Below are positions 1-5,314 of a stretch of 5,501 nucleotides of DNA, piece by piece. Below the pieces are notes generated by a model. That model ran no database searches. It saw nothing but the letters and a program-made list of their open reading frames with translations, and was not told where the DNA came from. This DNA comes from Oscillospiraceae bacterium (GTDB lineage: Bacteria > Bacillota > Clostridia > Christensenellales > Aristaeellaceae). The DNA lies in NCBI GenBank assembly GCA_031266295.1, contig JAISBH010000182.1:1-5501 (forward strand), read 5' to 3'. Within the stretch, counting starts at the first letter, position 1; each line of letters starts with the position of its first letter. The position numbers were made by a program, and so were the translations under genes.

Positions 1-253
1 ACCGCTTGAACAACTCGCGGAAATTGTCCAGGCCGGCCCATGTGATGGTATTGAGCGCGCCGCCGTTCCACTTGAGGAACCCCAGCATGATCGAAAATAT
101 CACGGGCACCATCGTGATCAGCACAAACCCGATTAGATTCGGGGCGAGGAACGAATAAGCGATCAGCGTGTTGCGCTTTTCGAGTTTACTCATGCGAGGG
201 TGTTTTGCGGCCGCTGCGTTGATCAAGGTTCGTTCCCGCCTTTCGTCGCTCAT
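1..253 (-). CDS. Sugar ABC transporter permease, N-terminal part (MalF/UgpA type), cut by window edge
   Basis: Only the first 84 codons are inside the window; the gene continues past base 1. The translation has a charged cytoplasmic head (MSDERRER..., residues 1-28) and then a hydrophobic segment at about residues 31-60 containing FLAPNLIGF and MVPVIFSIMLGF. Next comes KWNGG and GLDNFRELF. This is the usual start of the first-listed permease of carbohydrate ABC importers (MalF/UgpA/LacF family): first membrane helix, then the periplasmic 'GL-N(F/Y)' segment. It lies downstream of the solute-binding protein gene on the same strand, so it is probably the membrane partner of that receptor. The start is uncertain: ATG at 253 gives the longest form and an in-frame ATG at 193 (MSKLEKRN) removes 20 residues. 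Neither has a good Shine-Dalgarno. The family call is firm; the sugar is unknown. Confidence 0.88.
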   Translation of the reverse strand, partial: MSDERRERTLINAAAAKHPRMSKLEKRNTLIAYSFLAPNLIGFVLITMVPVIFSIMLGFLKWNGGALNTITWAGLDNFRELFKR

Positions 254-290
254 ATGGCAGCTGGCAACGCGAAGTGGGCCAGTATCTGCA

Positions 291-307
291 GAACCCCTTC
301 GGGGTTC
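291..307 (-). promoter_or_regulatory. Stem-loop in the binding-protein/permease intergenic gap
   Basis: A perfect 7-base stem (GAACCCC / GGGGTTC) closes a 3-base loop. On the minus strand it reads GAACCCC-GAA-GGGGTTC and has no U-run after it, so it is not a canonical terminator in the direction of the genes. It sits between the terminator-like hairpin after the binding-protein gene and the permease start. It could stabilise the processed 3' end of the binding-protein mRNA or the 5' end of the permease message; this role is inferred. Confidence 0.5.
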
Positions 308-322
308 TTCCTTAATACAATG

Positions 323-355
323 AAAAACCCACTGCCGCCCTAGAGCGGCAGTGGG
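323..355 (-). terminator. Intrinsic terminator/attenuator after the solute-binding protein gene
   Basis: On the minus strand an 11-base perfect stem (CCCACTGCCGC paired with GCGGCAGTGGG, 328-338 with 345-355) closes a 6-base loop and is followed directly by TTTTTCA. It begins 9 bases after the TAA of the binding-protein gene. The structure has the form of a rho-independent terminator. Because the permease lies downstream on the same strand with no obvious promoter of its own, partial termination here would make much more binding protein than permease, a common arrangement in sugar ABC operons. Confidence 0.85.
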
Positions 356-364
356 AAACGTGTG

Positions 365-1627
365 TTAATCAGCCAATACCTCGGCTACACGCTCGTTCAT
401 CGACGCGATACCGTCCTCTACGGAGACTTCACGGGTCATGATCAGCGTGTGTTCCTCATTTACGATAGTCTTGATAGCGGGAACATTGTCGCCCACCGGC
501 CATTCCAGATAGACGGCGGTCGGCAGCAGCGCGGCCTTGCTGGCTTCGTCAGTCGGGAATCCGTCAACGGAAGCCATGATCTCGGCGACAGACTCATTGA
601 TGTACGCCGGACGGTTGCCGGTTGGTATCAGCGCCTTCGCGCCTTCCTCACCGGTCACGAATGAGATGAACTTCCAGGCCGCATCCTTGTTCTCTGACGC
701 TTGGTTCAGCGACATGCCGGTCGGCGAACCGAACGACGATCCAGCGGGTACGCCCTCAGCGTGCGGTACGGACACAAAGCCGTAATCGAAACTCATGGTA
801 CCGTCGGCGGTGTCGGTAACCAGGTTGCCCAATTCCCAATAGCCCATTAGCAGCATGGCGATATCGCCGGCAGCGAACGCGCCCCGGTAGTGCAGACCAG
901 AGGCTTTCAGGTCCGTATATGCCCTGACGGCGCCAGCGTCCTCCAGATCCAGAGCTAGTTGGTAGAAGTACGCGAGATCGCTGTACTCTCCGTCGGCCAG
1001 CGTATTCACGCCGTCGCACACCGCCCAGTTGACCGCGTCGGACAGCCAGGTATGGTAATGCGCGCCGTAGATCTTGTCGACGCCCTCAGCGCCGGACGTC
1101 AGCTGGATCGCCAGATCCTTGTATTCATCCCAGGTCATGTCGTTCGCAGGATGTGCGACGCCCGCCGCGTCAAACAGATCCTTATTGTAAAACAGTACCC
1201 AATAATCGGCGCGGAACGGCAGCGCGACCTGCTGCCCGTCGCTGGCGACATAGCAGTCGGCCATGCCCGCGTACGCGCTCAAATCCACACTGTCCGCGGC
1301 AACGTAATCATTCAGGGAAGCCAGGTATCCTTGCGAATACCACTTCGTCGCGTCGTCGAGCTGCTTGATAAAGAATACGTCGGACTTGTCGCCGCCGGCC
1401 AGCATGATTCCGGCCTTGTTCTGGTCGTAATCCTGCGCGGCGATATCAATGTATTCCACCTTGACGCCCGGATTGGCGGCCTCGAACGCGTCCTTGTACG
1501 CAGCGTAATAAGGCGTCGTCGCGACGTCCCACGCGACCACCGTAATAACAGTATCCTCCGCCAGCGCGGCGGGAACCAGGCACAGCATCATCGCCGCGCA
1601 GAGCAGTAACGCTATCGTCTTGCGCAT
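365..1627 (-). CDS. Extracellular solute-binding protein of a carbohydrate ABC importer (family 1)
   Basis: This 420-residue secreted receptor probably captures a sugar or oligosaccharide and delivers it to the adjacent permease. Residues 1-23 are a signal peptide: MRK, a hydrophobic core, then PAALA before E24, fitting signal peptidase I. No good lipobox is present, since the cysteines at 10 and 16 are not in an L-A/S-G/A-C context. Family-1 landmarks are visible: VVAWD near 30-34, YNKDLFDAAGV at 147-157, MTWDEYKDLA at 164-173, FAAGDIAMLLMG at 251-262 and the C-terminal KFISFVTGEEGAKAL around 319-333. Length matches the family. ATG at 1627 has an excellent AGGAGG (1636-1641) 8 bases upstream and a near-consensus promoter behind it. 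Downstream lie a terminator-like hairpin and the permease. Aromatic residues (Tyr/Trp) are abundant, as expected for sugar stacking, but the ligand cannot be read from the sequence. Confidence 0.93.
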   Translation of the reverse strand: MRKTIALLLCAAMMLCLVPAALAEDTVITVVAWDVATTPYYAAYKDAFEAANPGVKVEYIDIAAQDYDQNKAGIMLAGGDKSDVFFIKQLDDATKWYSQGYLASLNDYVAADSVDLSAYAGMADCYVASDGQQVALPFRADYWVLFYNKDLFDAAGVAHPANDMTWDEYKDLAIQLTSGAEGVDKIYGAHYHTWLSDAVNWAVCDGVNTLADGEYSDLAYFYQLALDLEDAGAVRAYTDLKASGLHYRGAFAAGDIAMLLMGYWELGNLVTDTADGTMSFDYGFVSVPHAEGVPAGSSFGSPTGMSLNQASENKDAAWKFISFVTGEEGAKALIPTGNRPAYINESVAEIMASVDGFPTDEASKAALLPTAVYLEWPVGDNVPAIKTIVNEEHTLIMTREVSVEDGIASMNERVAEVLAD

Positions 1628-1659
1628 ACGGAAACCCTCCTAAAAATATTCTTTCATAT

Positions 1660-1688
1660 ATTGTATCAAAAAGTGCTCAGGTTGTCAA
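1660..1688 (-). promoter_or_regulatory. SigA-type promoter of the solute-binding protein operon
   Basis: Reading the minus strand, TTGACA (1683-1688) is a perfect -35 box. A 17-base spacer and TACAAT (1660-1665) at -10 follow. Transcription would start near 1653, about 25 bases before the ATG, with AGGAGG inside the leader. A 7-base direct repeat AGGTTGT (1679-1685 and 1688-1694, plus strand) overlaps the -35 region and could be a regulator half-site pair. No clear catabolite-control (cre) palindrome is visible. Confidence 0.87.
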
Positions 1689-1726
1689 GGTTGTGGAGTG
1701 TACAAATGATCTATGTTAAATATAAA

Positions 1727-2260
1727 TTATTCCGGAAAATTTTTATCCAGCCAGTCCTCTCCAAACCGTTTGGCGACGGGCAGGAACGCGCGCAAAATCG
1801 CGGCGGTCGCCACCCCCGCCGCTATGCCTGATATCACCAGCACAGGAGCGAACGCTGACAGTGTTAGCGATGAATAGATAAACTTGACGACGATCATCTG
1901 CCCGGCGTTGTGGGCAAGCGCGCCCGCGACGCTGAGCATAGTATACGATACACGCTTGCCGAACACAACAGTCAGCAGCGTCATCACCAGAACGGACAGC
2001 AAACCTCCAGACAGGCTCATCGCGCCCGCAGTCACTCCGCGCGTCACGAACGCGAACAGCCCCTTTAGCGCGGCCAGCGTCAGCGCGTCCCGCCGCCCAA
2101 CGAAGAACAGCGCGTACATCACCGCGATATTGGACAGCCCCAGTCTCACGCCAGGCACGGGCACGGGTATCATACCGTCGACGACCGACATAACGACCGC
2201 CAGCGCGAACAGCATACCATCCAGCGCGACACGACGCGCCAACCGTCCGCTGTCGCTCAT
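1727..2260 (-). CDS. Gx transporter family membrane protein (PF07456/COG4769)
   Basis: This 177-residue polytopic membrane protein has about five or six hydrophobic segments (roughly residues 12-31, 40-54, 58-75, 86-100, 105-127 and 135-155). Motifs seen are IPVPVPG followed by VRLGLSNIA (31-46), the glycine/serine-rich SLSGGLLSV (82-90) and AGALAHNAGQ (112-121), which match the family historically labelled 'heptaprenyl diphosphate synthase component I'. No prenyl-synthase aspartate-rich motif is present, so that old name should not be taken as an enzyme activity. The family is grouped with ECF-transporter S components, suggesting small-molecule uptake with unknown substrate. Its ATG overlaps the TGA of the NusG-domain-II gene (ATGA, 2257-2260), implying coupled translation. 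It is the last gene of the four-gene operon, and no terminator hairpin is visible between its stop and the next promoter. Confidence 0.87.
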   Translation of the reverse strand: MSDSGRLARRVALDGMLFALAVVMSVVDGMIPVPVPGVRLGLSNIAVMYALFFVGRRDALTLAALKGLFAFVTRGVTAGAMSLSGGLLSVLVMTLLTVVFGKRVSYTMLSVAGALAHNAGQMIVVKFIYSSLTLSAFAPVLVISGIAAGVATAAILRAFLPVAKRFGEDWLDKNFPE

Positions 2261-2649
2261 CTGACAATAACGTCCGGTTCATCGACGTTAGACACATCCG
2301 CAGCGACGATCTGGATAAGCGCCTTGTTGGGCAGACACGCCGCGAACGCGCCTGGCCTCGATATGCGTCCCGTATGAACGCATACCTGATCCGGGCAGTC
2401 GGACGACTCAAACAGAATGCCGCCGCCGTCGCTGCGAATAACGACAGCGGGCGCGCCGGGTATGCTGAATACCGACGCGCCGCCTTCCGATAGATCCACA
2501 ACCTTGATCAGCCGACCGTCGAAGTATATCTCCGCGCGCGCCATACCGCCGTCTGGCGCGCCGCTATACAGCAGCCATCCAGCCGCCGCCAGTGCGGCGG
2601 CCAGCAGGATCACAACGGCGTCGGTTTTGTGGATGAACCGCCTGCTCAA
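2257..2649 (-). CDS. NusG domain II-containing small membrane-anchored protein (PF07009), TTG start
   Basis: The protein is 130 residues long. Residues 1-10 (MSRRFIHKTD) precede a single membrane segment (about 11-28) and an extracytoplasmic domain. That domain contains AEIYFDGRLIKVVDLSEGG (39-57), the turn FSIPGAP (61-67) and a cysteine cluster: SSDCPDQVC (C85, C90) and AACLPN (C105). This order is typical of stand-alone NusG-domain-II proteins of clostridia, whose function is not established; the three conserved cysteines hint at redox or metal chemistry. The start is chosen as TTG at 2649 because the family begins at '..RRFIHKTD' and because TTGA overlaps the upstream gene's TGA (2646-2648) by the usual 4-base coupling. 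A longer form from an ATG at 2754 would add 35 residues of the other gene's shadow and is unlikely. It pairs with the downstream Gx transporter, an association often seen in clostridia. Confidence 0.85.
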   Translation of the reverse strand: MSRRFIHKTDAVVILLAAALAAAGWLLYSGAPDGGMARAEIYFDGRLIKVVDLSEGGASVFSIPGAPAVVIRSDGGGILFESSDCPDQVCVHTGRISRPGAFAACLPNKALIQIVAADVSNVDEPDVIVR

Positions 2650-3257
2650 GTCAGCCCGAACCGCTTCGCGTACCTGGCGCTCGCGCGCAGAAGCACGGAA
2701 TATACAGGTATCATGACCAGCGCGTTGACGACGCGCGGCGGCAGTGTGACCCATATGCTCACATGCTGCATAGAGGCGATCCAGTATGAGTTAAGCAGCA
2801 TCGAGCATATCACCTGGCTCAGCGCGACGCCGGGGATTGCCTGGAGCAGCGTTATAGAACCAAGCGACTCCGCGTCCGGTTCATGAACCAGGCGAACGCG
2901 CCGCTTCTGGATCAGCGCCAGCGTGACAGAGACGATCACGCCCGATAATCCCATATCAATGCCGATACCGGGATGGTAGAACCCGACTGGAGCGATCGCC
3001 CACTTCAGGAAATCCGATATAATCCCTACGATGAATCCGCCCAACGGACCGAAACACAGCGCCGACAACTGTACAGGCAGCAGATTGATGCTGATCTTGA
3101 ACGTATATGTGTCGCCGAACGGCAGCATGTTGAAGCTCAGCGCGGTGCCCAGCACCACGCTGAGCGAGCAGAGCAGCCCCATCGACACGACCGACTTAAT
3201 CGACCATATCCGCCTGCGCGCGGCGGGCAGTATGTTCGTCGTGTTATTCGTCGTCAT
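2646..3257 (-). CDS. folT: Folate-family ECF transporter S component
   Basis: This 203-residue membrane protein would be the substrate-binding (S) subunit of an energy-coupling-factor vitamin importer. Hydrophobic segments lie near 24-42, 55-70, 72-90, 99-117, 138-158 and 175-192. Features of the folate-type family are FKISINLLPVQLSALCFGPLGG (written as two parts: 53-62 and 63-74), GIISDFLKW (78-86), a GFYHPG turn (92-97) and the late block LLNSYWI (154-160), IWVTLPPR (168-175) and ALVMIPV (179-185). ATG at 3257 is chosen because GGTGAT lies 5 bases upstream; it overlaps the aldo/keto reductase by 14 bases. ATG at 3269 is a possible alternative, and the longer form from 3392 is mostly reductase shadow. 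No EcfA/A'/T genes are nearby, so it should share an energising module encoded elsewhere (group II ECF). Folate is the family's usual ligand; the substrate is inferred. Confidence 0.85.
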   Translation of the reverse strand: MTTNNTTNILPAARRRIWSIKSVVSMGLLCSLSVVLGTALSFNMLPFGDTYTFKISINLLPVQLSALCFGPLGGFIVGIISDFLKWAIAPVGFYHPGIGIDMGLSGVIVSVTLALIQKRRVRLVHEPDAESLGSITLLQAIPGVALSQVICSMLLNSYWIASMQHVSIWVTLPPRVVNALVMIPVYSVLLRASARYAKRFGLT

Positions 3258-4200
3258 ATTTATCACCATATTCCAGATAACGAATTTGCGGCCGGGTGAG
3301 GGATATATCGTTCGACTGCCATACCTCGTCCAGCTGCTTGACGGACGACACCGATACCAGCGCCGTGGCGTTGAGTCCGCAGTCGCGCACATACGCGGTC
3401 AACACGGCGGCCAGACTGACGCCCAGCTTCTTGGACAGGGCATCGGCACGCTCGGCGCGGCGGTAGTTCTCGGGGATGCGGCCATAATACTGCATGGTGT
3501 CTTTCTTGTGTTCCAGTCCCGCCAAATGCCGCGCGAAGAATCCCCGCGCCTGAGTGCCGAACCCCATGATGGGGAAGCCGGTCTGACGATACCATATCGC
3601 TTCGGTCTCGTTCATCGGCACGTGGGTAATATCCTGCGTCTGCGCGGCGGTGGTCAGCGCAAGAGAGGTGTGCATCTGGCAGACCGACGGCTTAGCCAGT
3701 CCGCGTTCCTCGGCGTAAGCGATAGCCTCCGCGATGCGCCCAGCGGTCCAGTTGGACACGCCGACAACTTTCGCTCTGCCGGTCTTGACAGCCTCGTCCA
3801 GCGCCTCTACAATAGGCCCAACAGGCAGCTTGGGCCAGTCGCGATGCAGCAGAAACAGGTCTGTCTGAGGTACGCCGAACGCCTCGAGCGACATGTCCAG
3901 ATCGCCAAGAATCTCCGCGCGGCTGAGGCGATAGTGGAACATGTCGTCCAGGTAAGGGTGGCAGCCCTTCGCGCAGATGACCACCTTGTCGCGCATACCG
4001 GACGACTTCAGCCAGCGTCCAAGCGCCTTATCTGATTCACCGTTCGCGTAAACGCGTGCCGTATCGAAACAGTTTCCGCCGCGTTCGACATACGCGTCCA
4101 TGATCGCGAAGCGTTCCTTATCGGAATCAGGCTTGCCCATCGATCCCGCGCCCAGCGCGACACAGGTCAAGGACAGCCCGCCGACGTTGATCATTTTCAT
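3244..4200 (-). CDS. Aldo/keto reductase
   Basis: This 318-residue cytoplasmic NAD(P)H-dependent oxidoreductase has the expected (beta/alpha)8 landmarks. The catalytic tetrad is intact: D46 and Y51 (FDTARVYANG), K78 (ICAKG) and H119 (LFLLHRDWP). GVSNW at 147-151 is the strand motif after the tetrad, QMHTSL lies at 175-180, and SVSSVKQLDE near 283-292 corresponds to the C-terminal cofactor-phosphate region. Length is normal. ATG at 4200 has AGGAGG (4209-4214) 8 bases upstream, and an extended -10 promoter precedes it. It is the first gene of the operon and overlaps the folate-type S component by 14 bases. Its substrate cannot be predicted; co-transcription with a vitamin transporter component does not by itself imply vitamin metabolism, since this family is broad and often acts on sugars or small aldehydes. 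Confidence 0.93.
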   Translation of the reverse strand: MKMINVGGLSLTCVALGAGSMGKPDSDKERFAIMDAYVERGGNCFDTARVYANGESDKALGRWLKSSGMRDKVVICAKGCHPYLDDMFHYRLSRAEILGDLDMSLEAFGVPQTDLFLLHRDWPKLPVGPIVEALDEAVKTGRAKVVGVSNWTAGRIAEAIAYAEERGLAKPSVCQMHTSLALTTAAQTQDITHVPMNETEAIWYRQTGFPIMGFGTQARGFFARHLAGLEHKKDTMQYYGRIPENYRRAERADALSKKLGVSLAAVLTAYVRDCGLNATALVSVSSVKQLDEVWQSNDISLTRPQIRYLEYGDKYDDE

Positions 4201-4208
4201 ATTGGATC

Positions 4209-4234
4209 CCTCCTAACTCGTCCCAAGTATACCA
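4209..4234 (-). promoter_or_regulatory. Extended -10 promoter and ribosome binding site of the reductase operon
   Basis: On the minus strand TGGTATACT (4226-4234) gives an extended -10 element (TG-n-TATACT). The expected -35 position, around 4249-4254, reads TTTCCA and is weak, which fits an extended -10 promoter. Transcription would begin near 4219, so the leader is only about 19 bases and contains AGGAGG (4209-4214). The proposed queT leader on the other strand must start in the same short gap. Confidence 0.65.
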
Positions 4235-4251
4235 TAAGAACGCATGTTTGG

Positions 4252-4257
4252 AAAGGA
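4252..4257 (+). promoter_or_regulatory. Ribosome binding site that decides the queT start
   Basis: AAAGGA lies 10 bases before the ATG at 4268. The alternative in-frame ATG at 4244 lies upstream of this site and has no purine-rich stretch before it, so 4268 is preferred. No convincing -35/-10 pair was found on the plus strand in 4201-4250; TATACC at 4228-4233 is the nearest -10-like string. Confidence 0.6.
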
Positions 4258-4267
4258 TGTCAAGCCA

Positions 4268-4810
4268 ATGTCAGAACACGATTCAACCCCGATCGCAAAA
4301 GAGGCCCGGAAAGAGTTATCAGGACTGATCGATCTGTTTCGCCGTCCGACCGTAAGGCAGCTGACCACCGCCGGATTGGTAGCCGCCGCTTATGCCGCCG
4401 TCACCATGCTGTTGGCGCCGATCAGCTACGGCCCGATTCAGCTGCGGGTATCGGAGGCGATGACCCTGCTGCCGATACTGTTTCCGGAATCGGTTCCGGG
4501 TCTGTTCATAGGATGCGTTATCGCCAATCTGATGAGCCAGTACGGATTGCCGGACGTGGTATTCGGCTCGCTGGCCACGCTGATCGCCGCTACGCTGACA
4601 TACATACTGCGCAAGAACACATGGCTGGCCGCGCTGCCGCCTGTGCTGATCAACGCGGTGATAGTGGGTTGTCTGATATGGTGGCAGGCGCACGAACCGT
4701 TCTTCGTGTCGGCGTTGACGGTAGGTGGCGGCGAAGCGCTGTCGGTATATATCTTAGGATTTGCGCTGATAGCCGGGCTAAAGAAGGCGCTGCCTAAAAA
4801 GTATCTTTAA
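4268..4810 (+). CDS. queT: QueT family ECF transporter S component (queuosine precursor uptake)
   Basis: The 180-residue membrane protein is the presumed substrate-binding subunit of an ECF importer for queuosine precursors such as preQ0/preQ1. QueT landmarks are present in order: SYGPIQLRVSEAMTLLP (53-69), VPGLFIGCVIANL (76-88), DVVFGSLATLIAATLTYILRK (split: 96-105 and 106-116), LPPVLINAVIVG (123-134) and GGGEALSVYILG (153-164). Alanines at 35, 39 and 43 in the first helix (AGLVAAAYAA) match the A-x-x-x-A contact that S components use to dock on EcfT. A cytoplasmic head of about 30 residues precedes it. It is divergent from the reductase operon. No EcfA/A'/T genes and no other queuosine genes are in the window, and no preQ1 riboswitch is visible in front of it. 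No T-run terminator follows the stop; the first structured element downstream is block A of the repeat. Confidence 0.92.
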   Translation: MSEHDSTPIAKEARKELSGLIDLFRRPTVRQLTTAGLVAAAYAAVTMLLAPISYGPIQLRVSEAMTLLPILFPESVPGLFIGCVIANLMSQYGLPDVVFGSLATLIAATLTYILRKNTWLAALPPVLINAVIVGCLIWWQAHEPFFVSALTVGGGEALSVYILGFALIAGLKKALPKKYL

Positions 4811-4815
4811 ATCAT

Positions 4816-4895
4816 TAACTGGTTGGCCGAAGCCGATGGATTGTGCGTCACGATGGTCCAGGCGAAGCCTGGTCAGGATTCGAAAGGGCGGATAG
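4816..4895 (+). repeat. Block A, copy 1 (80-base direct repeat)
   Basis: This block matches 5112-5191 without gaps at 78 of 80 positions; the differences are at 4841 (T versus A) and 4847 (G versus A). It begins TAACTGGTTGGCC, 5 bases after the queT stop, and ends GGGCGGATAG. It contains two stems: TTGGC-CGAA-GCCGA (4823-4836, with one G-U pair) and CCAGGC-GAA-GCCTGG (4858-4872, perfect). Both substitutions fall between the stems, not in them. Confidence 0.93.
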
Positions 4896-4910
4896 AGCGG
4901 CACGCGGCGC

Positions 4911-4935
4911 GCGGCGCATCCGCGCCTTCGGGAAG
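4911..4935 (+). repeat. Block B, copy 1 (25-base direct repeat)
   Basis: The 25 bases beginning GCGGCGCATCCGCGCC and ending TTCGGGAAG recur exactly at 5262-5286. Inside is a perfect 5-base hairpin, GGCGC-ATCC-GCGCC. It lies 15 bases after block A, against 70 bases in the second unit. It is followed by GCGC-TGC-GCGC, a small hairpin at the place where copy 2 has a different hairpin. Confidence 0.88.
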
Positions 4936-4969
4936 TGCGCTGCGCGCCCTCGCTACGTTCAACTGACGT

Positions 4970-4986
4970 CCCCCTCCAGACCTCCC
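4970..4986 (+). repeat. Block C, copy 1 (pyrimidine-rich 17-base repeat)
   Basis: CCCCCTCCAGACCTCCC matches 5298-5314 at 16 of 17 positions. It follows block B by 34 bases here and by 11 bases in the second unit, so both units keep the order A-B-C. The block is low in complexity, so its homology is less sure than that of A and B. Confidence 0.65.
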
Positions 4987-4995
4987 CCCGGGGAA

Positions 4996-5043
4996 CCCCC
5001 TCTGTCGCTGCGGCGACATCTCCCCCCAGGGGGGCGATGGGGG
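4996..5043 (+). other. Potential three-way-junction stem structure with C6/G6 arm
   Basis: CCCCC (4996-5000) can pair with GGGGG (5039-5043) and enclose two arms: a perfect hairpin GTCGC-TGCG-GCGAC (5004-5017), and ATC-T-CCCCC closed on GGGGG-C-GAT (5018-5038), whose core is six C, one A and six G. There is no T-run after it on either strand, so it does not look like a standard intrinsic terminator. Confidence 0.55.
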
Positions 5044-5111
5044 CTGTCGGTTACGATGTGGTTTGCAAGCAACGGGGGACGGGTTGCGCTACGGTATAGA
5101 CTATCGGAGCA

Positions 5112-5191
5112 TAACTGGTTGGCCGAAGCCGATGGAATGTGCATCACGATGGTCCAGGCGAAGCCTGGTCAGGATTCGAAAGGGCGGATAG
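5112..5191 (+). repeat. Block A, copy 2 (80-base direct repeat)
   Basis: Second copy of the 80-base block, 296 bases after the first. The perfect stem CCAGGC-GAA-GCCTGG is at 5154-5168. Its upstream flank (CGGAGCA) and downstream flank (CCCTTCGC) differ from those of copy 1, so the 80-base block has sharp boundaries on both sides. Confidence 0.93.
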
Positions 5192-5251
5192 CCCTTCGCA
5201 GGGTACCGGGACAGAGTCCCGTAAACCCCCGTTTTACCCCCCACCGGGGGG
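5192..5251 (+). other. Run of three perfect hairpins between blocks A and B of unit 2
   Basis: Three consecutive stem-loops occur: CCCT-TCGC-AGGG (5192-5203), CGGGAC-AGA-GTCCCG (5207-5221) and CCCCCC-ACC-GGGGGG (5237-5251). A second G6 run (5254-5259) could alternatively pair with CCCCC at 5226-5230. This segment is absent from the same place in unit 1, where blocks A and B are only 15 bases apart. Confidence 0.7.
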
Positions 5252-5261
5252 AAGGGGGGCG

Positions 5262-5286
5262 GCGGCGCATCCGCGCCTTCGGGAAG
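5262..5286 (+). repeat. Block B, copy 2 (25-base direct repeat)
   Basis: Exact copy of 4911-4935. It runs into a perfect hairpin, GGGGAT-TGCG-ATCCCC (5286-5301), which occupies the place of a shorter hairpin of different sequence in unit 1. Confidence 0.88.
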
Positions 5287-5297
5287 GGGATTGCGAT

Positions 5298-5314
5298 CCC
5301 CCTCCCGACCTCCC
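5298..5314 (+). repeat. Block C, copy 2 (pyrimidine-rich 17-base repeat)
   Basis: Matches 4970-4986 except for one base (C for A at 5306). Its first four bases also form the 3' arm of the preceding hairpin, so part of the match could be driven by structure rather than descent. Confidence 0.6.

Noticed and set aside
959..1609. 216-codon plus-strand open frame
   Set aside because: It is the antisense shadow of the solute-binding protein gene, which has a signal peptide, promoter and ribosome binding site.
3031..4035. 334-codon plus-strand open frame
   Set aside because: Antisense to the aldo/keto reductase and the folate-type S component, whose catalytic and family motifs are clear.
4201..4267. 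preQ1 riboswitch in front of queT
   Set aside because: The gap is short and no preQ1-type stem followed by an A-rich tail is present.
4800..4872. Intrinsic terminator of queT
   Set aside because: Only a 4-base stem precedes the stop codon, and the perfect stem in block A is not followed by a T-run.
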